Shown: positions 8,236 through 15,998 of the stretch, one piece after another
Layout: each line of letters begins with the position of its first letter
Numbering within the stretch: position 1 is the first letter of the stretch
From: Phycisphaerales bacterium
Lineage (GTDB): Bacteria > Planctomycetota > Phycisphaerae > Phycisphaerales > UBA1924
Direction of reading: 5' to 3'
DNA length: 32,079 nt
NCBI GenBank assembly: GCA_029260535.1
Contig: JAJDDA010000253.1
Coordinates: 1 to 32,079 of the forward strand
Made by a program: the position numbers and the translations under genes
Notes under the pieces: generated by a model
The model's database searches: none
Told to the model about the DNA's origin: nothing
The model's input: only the letters and a program-made list of their open reading frames with translations

Positions 8236-8655
8236 CTATTGCATCTGGACTGGATCGATGAGATACCACACATCGTCGAGCTCCAACCTTGTCTGTGGAT
8301 AAATGTTACCTACACGGTCAGGGGGAAGATATGGCGGTCTTTTCTGAAGGACGCCTTCGAGCACCACCGGTTTGCCGTATTGGCCCTCGGGCCAGCGGTT
8401 CCATTCAGGGATGTCTAATGACTTACCCTCGATTCTGATGACTGCATTCGCCTTGATATTGGAAGCAGTACCTATCACTTGAACTCGGCAACCGAGTGCC
8501 GCATCGAGATCACTCGCAGATTTTACGATAAGCGGTGATGATCCAGAATTTGCACAACCGGTCAGCAATACAAACAGAAGAGCGGCCATCAAGGTCACAT
8601 ACGACCGCGACTGATTCTGCATCATCTTCTCTGTCATGGCTTGTTGTACGGCCAA
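8236..8655 (-). CDS. Small lipoprotein of unknown function
   Basis: Up to 139 residues. The N-terminus has several candidate methionines (residues 1, 7, 11, 12) and no decisive ribosome-binding site; starts at 8637 or 8622 give a more typical signal peptide. A hydrophobic segment (VTLMAALLFVLL) is followed by the lipobox LTGC, so this is an envelope lipoprotein. The mature part is about 105 residues, mainly predicted beta, with VIGTASNIKANAVIRIEG and GKPVVLEGVLQKR reading like strands of a small beta barrel (OB-like at best, inference). I do not recognise a family. Base composition is visibly lower in GC than all neighbours, and codon choice is less GC-ending, which suggests a later arrival. 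It ends 18 bases from the convergent lipoprotein gene and sits 30 bases downstream of the rodA stop. Confidence 0.65.
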   Translation of the reverse strand: MAVQQAMTEKMMQNQSRSYVTLMAALLFVLLTGCANSGSSPLIVKSASDLDAALGCRVQVIGTASNIKANAVIRIEGKSLDIPEWNRWPEGQYGKPVVLEGVLQKRPPYLPPDRVGNIYPQTRLELDDVWYLIDPVQMQ

Positions 8656-8685
8656 CTCACGGCATCAGTTTCCGGAAACGACTCA

Positions 8686-9930
8686 TTATTCGTCATCATC
8701 GAACTCGAAGCTCTGCCTCGTCAGCAGCGCAGGGCGCCGCATCGCGACGTTGACAATCAGCCCGGTCATCAGGAACGCGACGACGAGGCTCGCGCCGCCG
8801 TAACTGACAAACGGCAGCGTCATCCCGGTGATCGGGAGCACACCGAGATTCATCCCCATATTGACGATGACCTGCGCCGCGACCATCGCACTCAATCCCA
8901 CGACGAGCAACCTTCCGAACGGGTCCTTGCACGTCGCTGCGGTGAGCGTCGCGCCCAATAACCAAAGCAGGTACAGCCCCATCACGAGCAAGCCGCCGAA
9001 AAGCCCGAAGCGGTTGATCACGACGGAGAAGATCATGTCATTGTGATCCTCGGGGAGCCTGTTGTAGTGCACGACCGCCCTGCTCTTCGTGCCGCCGAGC
9101 CCCGTGACGCCGCCGGCGCCGATGAGCGTCTGCGCTTTGAGTCCCTGGTAGTTGATGTTGTCGCCGGTCGCGGCGGTGTTACCGGCCATCTGCTTGATAA
9201 CCGCATTGATGCGTGCTTGCTGATGGGGTTGCAAGAGAGGGTACATGGCCGGCGAAACCACCATCGCGACGACCACCACCGCCGCGAGGTGCTTCAGTTT
9301 CGCCCCTGCCGCGATGAGCATCGCAAAGAGCGCGGGCAAGAACAGCAGCGCCGTCCCCAGGTCGGGCTCGACCAACACCAGCCCCATCGGGATGAACGTG
9401 ATCACCGCCGGCGGGATCAACCCCTGCAATGACCGGTGATTCTTCCGGTAGCGCAGGTAGTACGCGATCGCCAGCACGTACACGACCTTGGCGAGCTCGC
9501 TCGGCTGGAAGTCCAGCACGACAAGGTTGATCCACCGCCGAGCGCCGTTGCGGGGCGTCACGATGGACTCCGGAACGAACGGGATCAGCAGCAGCACCAG
9601 CGCCCCGAGGACGCCGACGATCATCACCGGGATCAATCGACCAAGCAGGCGGTAGTGCGGGATCATCACGATCGCGCCGGCCATGAGCGCGACCACGAGC
9701 AGGGCGAATTGCTTCTTCGCGTACACGCCGATACCGGCGACCTCGACCCCCGATGTCAGGTTCATCGTGTACAACCCGAGCGCGCACAGCGCCAGCGAGG
9801 CGATCACGCTCAACCAGGCAGGGTGGTGGAAGACGATGCGCCGCCTGACCGGTGCGCTCGACCCGGTTGAGCGGGACCGCGCCGTCAGGAAGAGCTCGCT
9901 GCTCGAAGGCTGTCTTGGGGCGGCGCTCAT
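8686..9930 (-). CDS. rodA: SEDS-family peptidoglycan glycosyltransferase RodA
   Basis: 414 residues with about ten hydrophobic helices after a short cytoplasmic N-terminus. The family signatures are present: GARRWINL in the first half, FQPSELAKV, then LVLVEPDLGTALLFLPA, TKSRAVVHYNRLPEDHNDMIF (the conserved PExxxDxIF loop) and TGMTLPFVSYGGASL near the C-terminus. SEDS proteins polymerise lipid II in the inner membrane together with a class B PBP. That partner is encoded immediately upstream and overlaps by 4 bases, which identifies this protein as RodA rather than FtsW. Where most RodA proteins read AEELG after the DxIF loop, this one reads INRFG, so the acidic pair is lost. The C-terminal tail is acidic (FEFDDDE). 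Confidence 0.92.
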   Translation of the reverse strand: MSAAPRQPSSSELFLTARSRSTGSSAPVRRRIVFHHPAWLSVIASLALCALGLYTMNLTSGVEVAGIGVYAKKQFALLVVALMAGAIVMIPHYRLLGRLIPVMIVGVLGALVLLLIPFVPESIVTPRNGARRWINLVVLDFQPSELAKVVYVLAIAYYLRYRKNHRSLQGLIPPAVITFIPMGLVLVEPDLGTALLFLPALFAMLIAAGAKLKHLAAVVVVAMVVSPAMYPLLQPHQQARINAVIKQMAGNTAATGDNINYQGLKAQTLIGAGGVTGLGGTKSRAVVHYNRLPEDHNDMIFSVVINRFGLFGGLLVMGLYLLWLLGATLTAATCKDPFGRLLVVGLSAMVAAQVIVNMGMNLGVLPITGMTLPFVSYGGASLVVAFLMTGLIVNVAMRRPALLTRQSFEFDDDE

Positions 9931-12299
9931 TCGCTCAAGCCCCCTTCCGGATCGATGGATTCGTCCACCGAATAATTAGGCAGGTACCCCTCGGCGATCA
10001 GCGCGTGGACGACCTGGTTCGCGATCGGACCGGCGACCCGGCCACCGCTGCCGCCGTACTCGACGAGCACCGCGACGGTGTACTGCGGCGCCATCCCCTC
10101 AGGACCAACAAGGATGTTCGTCCACGAGTGCTCGCCGGCGAGCAGGACCTTGGTGCGTTCGAGCGGGCCGATCGAATCGTCCGCCGGGCTGTCGAGCAGG
10201 TCACTTGTTTCGGCAGGGTCGTCGTCAGACCTGTAGATCCTCGGCGCCTGCGCGGTGCCGGTCTTGGCGCGGACATCGATCCCCTGCGCGTTGAAGATCA
10301 GCTCTGTTCGCCCGGACTCGAGCGTGATGTGGTTCCCGGTGCCGAACGGTTCGTTGGCGGATTGCCGGAGCCCGTTGAGCGCCTCGGCAATCGCGGCGCG
10401 GTCGTAATCGAGATCCACCGGCGTGCGCACGATCGAGGCGTCGATGCGCGGTTCAAGACGGACGCCGTTGCGCGCCAGGGTCGCGTAGGCATCCGCCGCG
10501 TGCAGCGGGGTCCACGCGACCGGCCCTTGCCCGATCGCCATCATGATCGCGTCATTCGGTTCGATCGGGCGCTGCGGATCCGCGTAACCGACCGAGCCCG
10601 GGTAGCCGCCGCCGATCCCGAGGTGGCGCTCGAAGCCAACCCCAAAGTCGCGATAGAAATCAACGATCCCCGCGGCGCCCATGATCCGGCCGAGGACGTA
10701 GAAGTAGATGTTGCACGATCGACCGATCGCTTCATCACCGCGCAGATCGCTACCGAGTTGCTGGGAATGCGTCGTGTATCCGTACCTGGCGCGATAGATC
10801 CAGCAGCGGTACACATCGTCACGATTCTCGAGCAGGTGCCCCTGGCAGGCGATCGTCCGTCCCAGCTCGTGCATCCCCTTGGAGACGGTCCACACCAGCA
10901 CCAACGGCTTGACGATCGAACCCGGCGGGTACGGCGAATCGATCGCTCGGTTCACCCACGCCGGGCGTTTGCGGTCCTTGTAGACCGAATCAGGCTCTTC
11001 CTGCAGCTGCGCGCGCGTGAACGTCGGCGTCGAGACCATCGCGAGCACATCACCAGTTTCGATATCGATCACGACCGCGGACGCGGCAAGCGGTGTGCCC
11101 TGCTTGAGGAACATGTTCGTGTGCCAGGGCTGGACCTGCGCCAAACCAACATCCGGTGTCATCGCCGCCTGGATGCGCGCCTGGAGCGCGATGTCGATGG
11201 TGAGGTTGACATCCATGCCGACGACCGGCAACTCGCGTTCCTGCTCGCCGGTGTCGAGCCGCAATCGGCGCACACCGCGGAGCCCTCGCAGGTCGTGCTC
11301 GCGTTCAAACTCCACACCGGTCAGCCCCGCGCCATCACCCGGGAGGTACCGCCCGCGGTCCGAAGCCGCGCCGGATAGACGCAGCGCCTCGGCGCGCCGG
11401 TCGGCGTCTTCCTTTGTGAATACGCTGCGCATCCGACCGAGGATGTGCGCCGCAACACCGTCAACGCGCACGCTCTCGCTGCGATCAGCGCGGAGCCCCG
11501 CCGGCATTGTCTTCATGTTGACCGGGACGTCCATCGCCTCGTAGGGGTAGATCCGGCGCCCACCATCGCGGACGACGACCTGCCCGTCTTGCCACGCTTC
11601 GGCGATCTTCCGCAGCGCGAACGCGGTCTCATCATCGAGCTGCGTCAGGATCGGGTGCGGCTCGACCTGCTCACGGATCGGGCGTTTGACAGCCTCAACG
11701 TCGACTGTCTCCCAGTCCGCCTCATCGAGGTCCTCGTTGAGGAGGTTTTCGAGGCGGAGCCGTTGCGCTTCCCAGACGCTCCGCGCCTGACGCATGACCT
11801 GCCGGTGGATGCGTTCGCGGATCATCGCGAGATCCGCGAGCGGCGTGCCGGTTGATCGTGAGATTTCAAGCCAGAGCGTCTCGATCTGCGCATCGAATTC
11901 CGGCAGGTATCGATCGACGATGACCCGGTTCCGCTCTTCCGGCGCGATCTTCGTGAAGACGTCTCGGTTCTCGCGCCACGCGAGGCGGCTCGCCTGCTTG
12001 AGCGCCCAATCGTTGGGGAGCGTGCGGTAATCACTCGGGATCTCACGGAAGTCCGCGGCGATGATCCGGAAGTCCACCGCCAATTCGTAACTCGGTTGGT
12101 TCACCGCGAGGACCCGCCCCTTGCGGTCGAGGATCCGTCCTCGGACGGTCGCGTCCCAGTCGGTCCGGACGAGCGGCCTTTCAGCGGATTCCAGCCAGCG
12201 GTCGTGCTGGACCACCGTGAGGCGGGTGAGCTGAGCGGTCAATCCCAGCATCCCCAGGCAGACGAGCGCGTACAGCAGCGCCAGGCGGCGGTGGAACAT
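9927..12299 (-). CDS. mrdA: Penicillin-binding protein 2 (class B transpeptidase)
   Basis: 790 residues from the ATG at 12299. An in-frame TTG at 12446 would add 49 mostly polar, non-conserved residues, so the later start, which puts the transmembrane helix (LALLYALVCLGMLGLTAQL) at the N-terminus, is preferred. The pedestal domain begins RGRILDRKGRVLAVN, as in PBP2/PBP3. The transpeptidase motifs are in order: PPGSIVKP (SxxK, nucleophile S), RSCNIYF (SxN) and AKTGTAQ (KTG). The protein cross-links peptidoglycan during cell elongation with RodA, encoded directly downstream with a 4-base overlap. It is longer than E. coli PBP2 (633 residues), mainly because of an enlarged, charged pedestal region at about residues 90-280. 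Its presence implies a peptidoglycan wall in this organism. Confidence 0.93.
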   Translation of the reverse strand: MFHRRLALLYALVCLGMLGLTAQLTRLTVVQHDRWLESAERPLVRTDWDATVRGRILDRKGRVLAVNQPSYELAVDFRIIAADFREIPSDYRTLPNDWALKQASRLAWRENRDVFTKIAPEERNRVIVDRYLPEFDAQIETLWLEISRSTGTPLADLAMIRERIHRQVMRQARSVWEAQRLRLENLLNEDLDEADWETVDVEAVKRPIREQVEPHPILTQLDDETAFALRKIAEAWQDGQVVVRDGGRRIYPYEAMDVPVNMKTMPAGLRADRSESVRVDGVAAHILGRMRSVFTKEDADRRAEALRLSGAASDRGRYLPGDGAGLTGVEFEREHDLRGLRGVRRLRLDTGEQERELPVVGMDVNLTIDIALQARIQAAMTPDVGLAQVQPWHTNMFLKQGTPLAASAVVIDIETGDVLAMVSTPTFTRAQLQEEPDSVYKDRKRPAWVNRAIDSPYPPGSIVKPLVLVWTVSKGMHELGRTIACQGHLLENRDDVYRCWIYRARYGYTTHSQQLGSDLRGDEAIGRSCNIYFYVLGRIMGAAGIVDFYRDFGVGFERHLGIGGGYPGSVGYADPQRPIEPNDAIMMAIGQGPVAWTPLHAADAYATLARNGVRLEPRIDASIVRTPVDLDYDRAAIAEALNGLRQSANEPFGTGNHITLESGRTELIFNAQGIDVRAKTGTAQAPRIYRSDDDPAETSDLLDSPADDSIGPLERTKVLLAGEHSWTNILVGPEGMAPQYTVAVLVEYGGSGGRVAGPIANQVVHALIAEGYLPNYSVDESIDPEGGLSE

Positions 12300-12467
12300 G
12301 CTGGGGATAAGACTCTTGATCGGCAACGCCCGGCTCCATCCGGCTTGTACCCGCAGCCACGGACCTGTGCGGCGGTCATCATGCAGTATCGGCGATCCAT
12401 CCCGGTTTTGGGGATGATCGCTGCGGATACTGTACCGGCTGATCAAATGGAGCGATGCCGGTGCTGA

Positions 12468-13283
12468 TCAGCCCTCGCGTTTATCGCGGGTGATCGTGGC
12501 GTAGGCGTTGTGGTTGTGGATCGATTCGAAGTTCTCGCTGTCGATCTCGTACCAGTGGATCCGCTCTTCGGCATCCAGGCCGATCGCGAGATCGCGGACG
12601 ATGTCCTCGACGAACTTCGGGTTCTCGAAGGCGTCCTCGGTCACGAACTTCTCGTCGGGGCGCTTCAGCACCGAGTAGACCTCGGTCGAGGCGGCGTTTT
12701 CCAGAATCCGCACCAGGTCCTCGATCCAGAGCGTCCCGTCGAAGCGGACCCGCGCGGTGATCTCGCAGCGCTGGTTGTGGGCGCCGAACCGGCTGATCTC
12801 TTTCGAGCAGGGGCACAGGCTCGTCGCCGGCGCGGTCACCTGCATGATGAAGTCATCATGAGAGTTGCTCGAGCACTCGAACGTGACGCGGTAATCCATC
12901 AACCCCGGGGCCTTGGTCACGGGGGCCCGCTTGTTGATGAAGTAGGTGAATTCAAGCTTGAAGTGCGCCGTCTCGGCGTTCAGGCGGTCACGTATTTTTC
13001 TGGTGATCTCGGGGATCATCGCCGGTGTGACACCCTCGGCGTTCTCGTTGAGCACCTCCAGGAAGCGGCTCATGTGCGTGCCCTTCTGGTTGTGCGGCAG
13101 CGCGACGTACATGTCGATATTCGCGATCGTGTGCTGCTCACCACCCTCGGGGGTCTTCAGCACGATGGGGTAGGTGACGTTCTTCACGCCGACCTTGTCG
13201 ATCGCGATGTTCCGGCGATCGCTCAGGCCCTGAACATCAGGCATCGCGACCGGCTTCGATTTGCATTCGTTCGCTTCAGGCAT
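12468..13283 (-). CDS. folE2: GTP cyclohydrolase FolE2 (type IB)
   Basis: 271 residues from the ATG at 13283, which has GGAG seven bases upstream; a start at 13340 would add 19 charged residues and lacks that site. Conserved features are GTHMSRF (about 69-74), the catalytic-cysteine region SLCPCSKEIS (C157, C159), GAHNQR, and the C-terminal ESIHNHNA. FolE2 converts GTP to 7,8-dihydroneopterin triphosphate, the first step of tetrahydrofolate synthesis and, in many bacteria, of queuosine. Unlike the Zn-dependent FolE it accepts other metals, and in several bacteria it is induced by zinc limitation. No other folate genes are near. The 5' leader (13284-13435) holds overlapping inverted repeats, described separately. 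Its stop is about 170 bases upstream of the PBP2 start. Confidence 0.93.
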   Translation of the reverse strand: MPEANECKSKPVAMPDVQGLSDRRNIAIDKVGVKNVTYPIVLKTPEGGEQHTIANIDMYVALPHNQKGTHMSRFLEVLNENAEGVTPAMIPEITRKIRDRLNAETAHFKLEFTYFINKRAPVTKAPGLMDYRVTFECSSNSHDDFIMQVTAPATSLCPCSKEISRFGAHNQRCEITARVRFDGTLWIEDLVRILENAASTEVYSVLKRPDEKFVTEDAFENPKFVEDIVRDLAIGLDAEERIHWYEIDSENFESIHNHNAYATITRDKREG

Positions 13284-13435
13284 CCGGCTCTCCGAGTCGT
13301 CTGTTAGGCGTCTACGGACGCGATCTGGTGATGGTGTCATCGTATGCGCTGCATACTTGGATGACGATCATCCACCGGACGTCACACGCGATGAAACATT
13401 GCTGCACGAAGGCCAATGGACCCACTTGTGGGTTA
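13284..13435 (-). promoter_or_regulatory. folE2 leader with two mutually exclusive stem-loops
   Basis: On the transcribed (minus) strand, 13373-13359 reads GGATGA-tcg-TCATCC, a perfect 6-bp hairpin. The segment GTCATC at 13365-13360 can instead pair with GATGAC at 13341-13336, stacked on an inner perfect stem GTATGC-agc-GCATAC (13356-13342), giving a 12-bp stem with a 3-base bulge. The two structures share a strand and cannot form together. The larger one ends 52 bases before the folE2 ATG, and neither has a U-tract. They may be an RNA switch or nested operator sites. A further short palindrome (CCCAC/GTGGG) lies just after the upstream gene's stop. Confidence 0.4.
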
Positions 13436-14272
13436 TTACGCGGTTGCGGTGGACTGCGGCTGGCGCTCAAGCATGGACTCCGCCCATGAGGACCCGATCG
13501 GAACACCGATCAGGGCGCCGGACGCCCACATCATCGGGGTCAGCCGACCCAGATTGAGCATCGATCCGAGATACGCCGACTCGACCAGATCATCTCCAGC
13601 CATCAATCCGGTCAGCAAAGGCGCCGCGATCGCGGCGAGGACCAACCCGAGCATCGCGGTGACAGGCCCCGGACCGGGGCCGATGAACCGGGCGACGGTT
13701 CCTGCCAGGAGCGCCCCGACGATCGCCGCTGCGAATATCTGCATCCGTTGGTCACCGATCGCGACGAGCAGGACAACGAACATCGCGAGGGTCCCCGCTG
13801 CCATCGCGCCAGCGATCACGCCCCCTGCACCGGGAACGACGCCCCGGACCGCGTCCGGCAGCTTGTCGATCCCCGGATCGAGGCGATGGAGGATCCAGAT
13901 GATCCCGAGGACCATCGCGAGCAGCACACCGCCCTCGATCGCAAGCTTCGTCATGATCGGTGTTTCACCGGCGATCCTGACGAGTTGGGAGACCCCCGAG
14001 TGCTCGATCGCCGGCCACGCGAGCGTGACCCCTGCGACGAAGCTACCCAACCTCCAGCCGAGGATCTTTGATACGCCGGCGCCGAAGAGCAGCGCCAGAG
14101 CGAAAACGAGCAAGGTCCTGATGATCGCGGGGGCGACCGATGTCCCGACGAGCATCGTCGAGACCGGTCCACCATCGAGCCCACGGATCGGCCGGCACAG
14201 CCACGCGGCGAGAGGGCCGAGCAGCGCGACGGCGAGGGCGATCATTGTCCAGCGGAGTGTGACTCGAACCAT
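13436..14272 (-). CDS. Polytopic membrane protein of unknown function
   Basis: 278 residues from the ATG at 14272. The frame is open to 14710, but the upstream part lies antisense to hutH and its predicted residues are low-complexity R, D and G, so it is rejected. Seven or eight hydrophobic segments can be seen, the first being WTMIALAVALLGPLAAWL, then LLVFALALLFGAGV, GGVLLAMVLGIIWIL, GAMAAGTLAMFVVLLVAI, IFAAAIVGALLAGTVA and VTAMLGLVLAAIAAPLL. There are few charged residues within the membrane part, and no transporter or enzyme motif is apparent. I do not recognise the family. The gene is divergent from hutH with 84 bases between the ATGs; both starts are preceded by the same 12-base sequence, which hints at shared control. 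Confidence 0.7.
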   Translation of the reverse strand: MVRVTLRWTMIALAVALLGPLAAWLCRPIRGLDGGPVSTMLVGTSVAPAIIRTLLVFALALLFGAGVSKILGWRLGSFVAGVTLAWPAIEHSGVSQLVRIAGETPIMTKLAIEGGVLLAMVLGIIWILHRLDPGIDKLPDAVRGVVPGAGGVIAGAMAAGTLAMFVVLLVAIGDQRMQIFAAAIVGALLAGTVARFIGPGPGPVTAMLGLVLAAIAAPLLTGLMAGDDLVESAYLGSMLNLGRLTPMMWASGALIGVPIGSSWAESMLERQPQSTATA

Positions 14273-14307
14273 CCGAGCAGTGTCCCCGGTTGGTGTCCAT
14301 CTGGCAA
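14273..14307 (-). promoter_or_regulatory. Candidate leaderless promoter of the membrane-protein gene
   Basis: On the minus strand TTGCCA (14307-14302) and GACACT (14284-14279) are separated by exactly 17 bases, and GACACT ends six bases before the ATG. TTGCCA matches five of six consensus -35 bases. GACACT matches three of six -10 bases but keeps the key A and the final T. Transcription would start at about the A of the ATG, and there is no ribosome-binding site. The -10 region is part of the inverted repeat shared with hutH. Confidence 0.4.
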
Positions 14308-14353
14308 ACCCGAATTGCCCTTGTGGGAACGCCCCGGGATCGGGACACTGCTC
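14275..14353. repeat. Perfect 12-bp inverted repeat in the hutH divergent region
   Basis: The left arm GAGCAGTGTCCC (14275-14286) is the exact reverse complement of GGGACACTGCTC (14342-14353), with a 55-base spacer. Each arm lies directly before a start codon: two bases before the membrane-protein ATG and three before the hutH ATG. The sub-motif GTGTCC occurs a third time inside the spacer (14294-14299). The arms could be a pair of promoter cores, an operator pair allowing looping, or both. Confidence 0.7.
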
Positions 14354-14356
14354 ACC
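14321..14356 (+). promoter_or_regulatory. Candidate leaderless promoter of hutH
   Basis: TTGTGG (14321-14326), a 17-base spacer and GACACT (14344-14349) are followed by only seven bases before the hutH ATG at 14357. No Shine-Dalgarno sequence is present. The hexamer GACACT and its flanks (GGGACACTGCTC, 14342-14353) are identical to the sequence before the divergent gene, in mirror orientation. The -35 match is weak (TTG only). Confidence 0.38.
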
Positions 14357-15916
14357 ATGCCCACCGCCCCATCCTCCAACACGATCGCCCTGACCGGGGA
14401 ACCGCTGACCATCACGCAGATCGAGCGGATCGCTCTGTCTCAAGCCACCATCGAGATCCCATCGGACACGATCGCCCGGATCGAGGCTTCGAGGAGCGTC
14501 GTCGAGCAGGCGATGACCGATGGCCGGACGATTTACGGCGTCAACACCGGGTTCGGCTCGCTCGCCAACACCCGCGTCCCGGCGGAGGATCTCCGCTCGC
14601 TCCAATTGAACCTGATCCGCTCGCACGCGGCGTGTATCGGTAAGCCCCTGCCAACCGAGACGGTGCGGGCGATGATGGCCCTGCTGACCGCATCGCTGAG
14701 TAGAGGGCATTCAGGGGTGCGACCGGTGCTCGTCCGGACGCTCGTCGAGATGCTCAACAAGGGGGTCACCCCGATCGTCCCGGAGACCGGCTCGGTCGGG
14801 GCATCTGGTGATTTGGCGCCGTTGGCGCACACGGTGCTCGTCGCGCTCGGTGAAGGAGATGCGGAATACCAGGACAACCGCATCGCCGGTGCGGACGCGA
14901 TGCGGCAAGCCGGGATCACGCCGATCCATCTCGAAGCCAAAGAGGGGCTGGCGCTGATCAACGGGACGCACCTGATGGCGGCTCGTGCGAGCCTGGCGCT
15001 GTGCGCGATCGATCGGCTCGTCGCGGCGGCGGTGGTTTCGACCGGGCTCGCGATCGATTCAGCAAAGGCGACCGACTCCTTCCTCGACCCGCGCGTCCAC
15101 GCGATCCGCAACCAACCGAATCAGGCGAAGGCGGCAGCGCTCATCTCGGCTCAACTCAAGGGCAGCGCAATATTGCCAAGCCACAGTGTTGATGACCCTC
15201 GCGTGCAGGATCCGTATTCGTACCGGTGCTCGCCGGTGGTGCTCGGCGCCGCGTTGGATCTGATTGATGCCGCGAGATCAGTTGTTGAGAATGAACTCGG
15301 CGCGGTGACGGACAATCCGCTGGTCTTTGGTCGCGCCGGCGATGATGGTCCCGACATGGTCAGCGCGGGAAACTTCCACGGGATGCCGCTGGCCGTACAA
15401 CTCGATTCGCTCTCGGTCGCGATGTGCCACATCGCGGGGATCGCCGAACGGCGGATCTTCCAATTGCTCGCCGCGAGAGACCCTCAAAACCCGCTCACCC
15501 CCCACCTGAGCCCCAACCCCGGGACCCAATCGGGGCTGATGATCACGCAGTACACCGCGGCGGCGTGCGTGAACGAATTGCAGACCCTCGCGACCCCTGC
15601 GAGCGTGGCCAACGTGCCGACCTGCGCCGGGATGGAGGATTACAACTCCTTCGGACCGACCAGCGCCAAGCAGCTCCGGAGGGCGGTGGATCTGACCCGG
15701 TCGGTGATCGCGATCGAGATGCTCTGCTGCTGCGCGGCTCTCGATCAGCAGGAACTGAAAACCGGCGGAAACCTCGAAGAGGCGAGGAGCATCGTACGGG
15801 GAGTCGTCCCGGTGCTGACCGAGGACCGTTCCCCTTCACCGGACATCGAGGCCATCAAATTACTGATCAGCCAGGGGCGATTCGCAGCGCTCGTCGATGG
15901 GATGAGCGAAGGCTGA
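14357..15916 (+). CDS. hutH: Histidine ammonia-lyase
   Basis: 519 residues from the ATG at 14357; an in-frame ATG at 14315 would add 14 residues that overlap the putative promoter, so it is not used. The MIO prosthetic-group tripeptide A149-S150-G151 sits in GSVGASGDLAPLAH, the family signature. YGVNTGFGSLA (about 60-70) is the conserved N-terminal active-site segment, and QDPYSYRCSP lies in the second half. The enzyme deaminates L-histidine to trans-urocanate and ammonia, the first step of the Hut pathway, and is a cytoplasmic homotetramer. It leads a set of hut genes on the same strand (hutU, hutG, hutI), though two non-hut genes are inserted. No HutC or other regulator gene is visible. Confidence 0.95.
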   Translation: MPTAPSSNTIALTGEPLTITQIERIALSQATIEIPSDTIARIEASRSVVEQAMTDGRTIYGVNTGFGSLANTRVPAEDLRSLQLNLIRSHAACIGKPLPTETVRAMMALLTASLSRGHSGVRPVLVRTLVEMLNKGVTPIVPETGSVGASGDLAPLAHTVLVALGEGDAEYQDNRIAGADAMRQAGITPIHLEAKEGLALINGTHLMAARASLALCAIDRLVAAAVVSTGLAIDSAKATDSFLDPRVHAIRNQPNQAKAAALISAQLKGSAILPSHSVDDPRVQDPYSYRCSPVVLGAALDLIDAARSVVENELGAVTDNPLVFGRAGDDGPDMVSAGNFHGMPLAVQLDSLSVAMCHIAGIAERRIFQLLAARDPQNPLTPHLSPNPGTQSGLMITQYTAAACVNELQTLATPASVANVPTCAGMEDYNSFGPTSAKQLRRAVDLTRSVIAIEMLCCCAALDQQELKTGGNLEEARSIVRGVVPVLTEDRSPSPDIEAIKLLISQGRFAALVDGMSEG

Positions 15917-15998
15917 AATAGTCTTCCCGGCAGCGATGTTCGTATTCAGACCAATCAGCAAGACACACCACGATCCCTCACTCACGGAGCATTTTCCC

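Noticed and set aside
9852-11378. A 508-codon plus-strand frame opposite the PBP2 gene
   Set aside because: Arginine-rich shadow frame of the GC-rich PBP2 coding strand; no ribosome-binding site or motif.
12300-12446. A TTG start giving PBP2 49 extra residues
   Set aside because: The extra residues are not hydrophobic or conserved-looking, while the ATG at 12299 puts the transmembrane helix at the usual place. It remains possible without transcript data.
12438-12473. An 8-bp inverted repeat (GGCTGATC/GATCAGCC) at the end of folE2
   Set aside because: The loop is 20 bases, there is no U-tract, and one arm covers the stop codon. It contains the common palindrome TGATCA, so chance is likely.
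14273-14710. A 146-codon N-terminal extension of the membrane protein
   Set aside because: It overlaps hutH in antisense and would place a long polar region before the first helix. The ATG at 14272 coincides with the start of the hydrophobic sequence.
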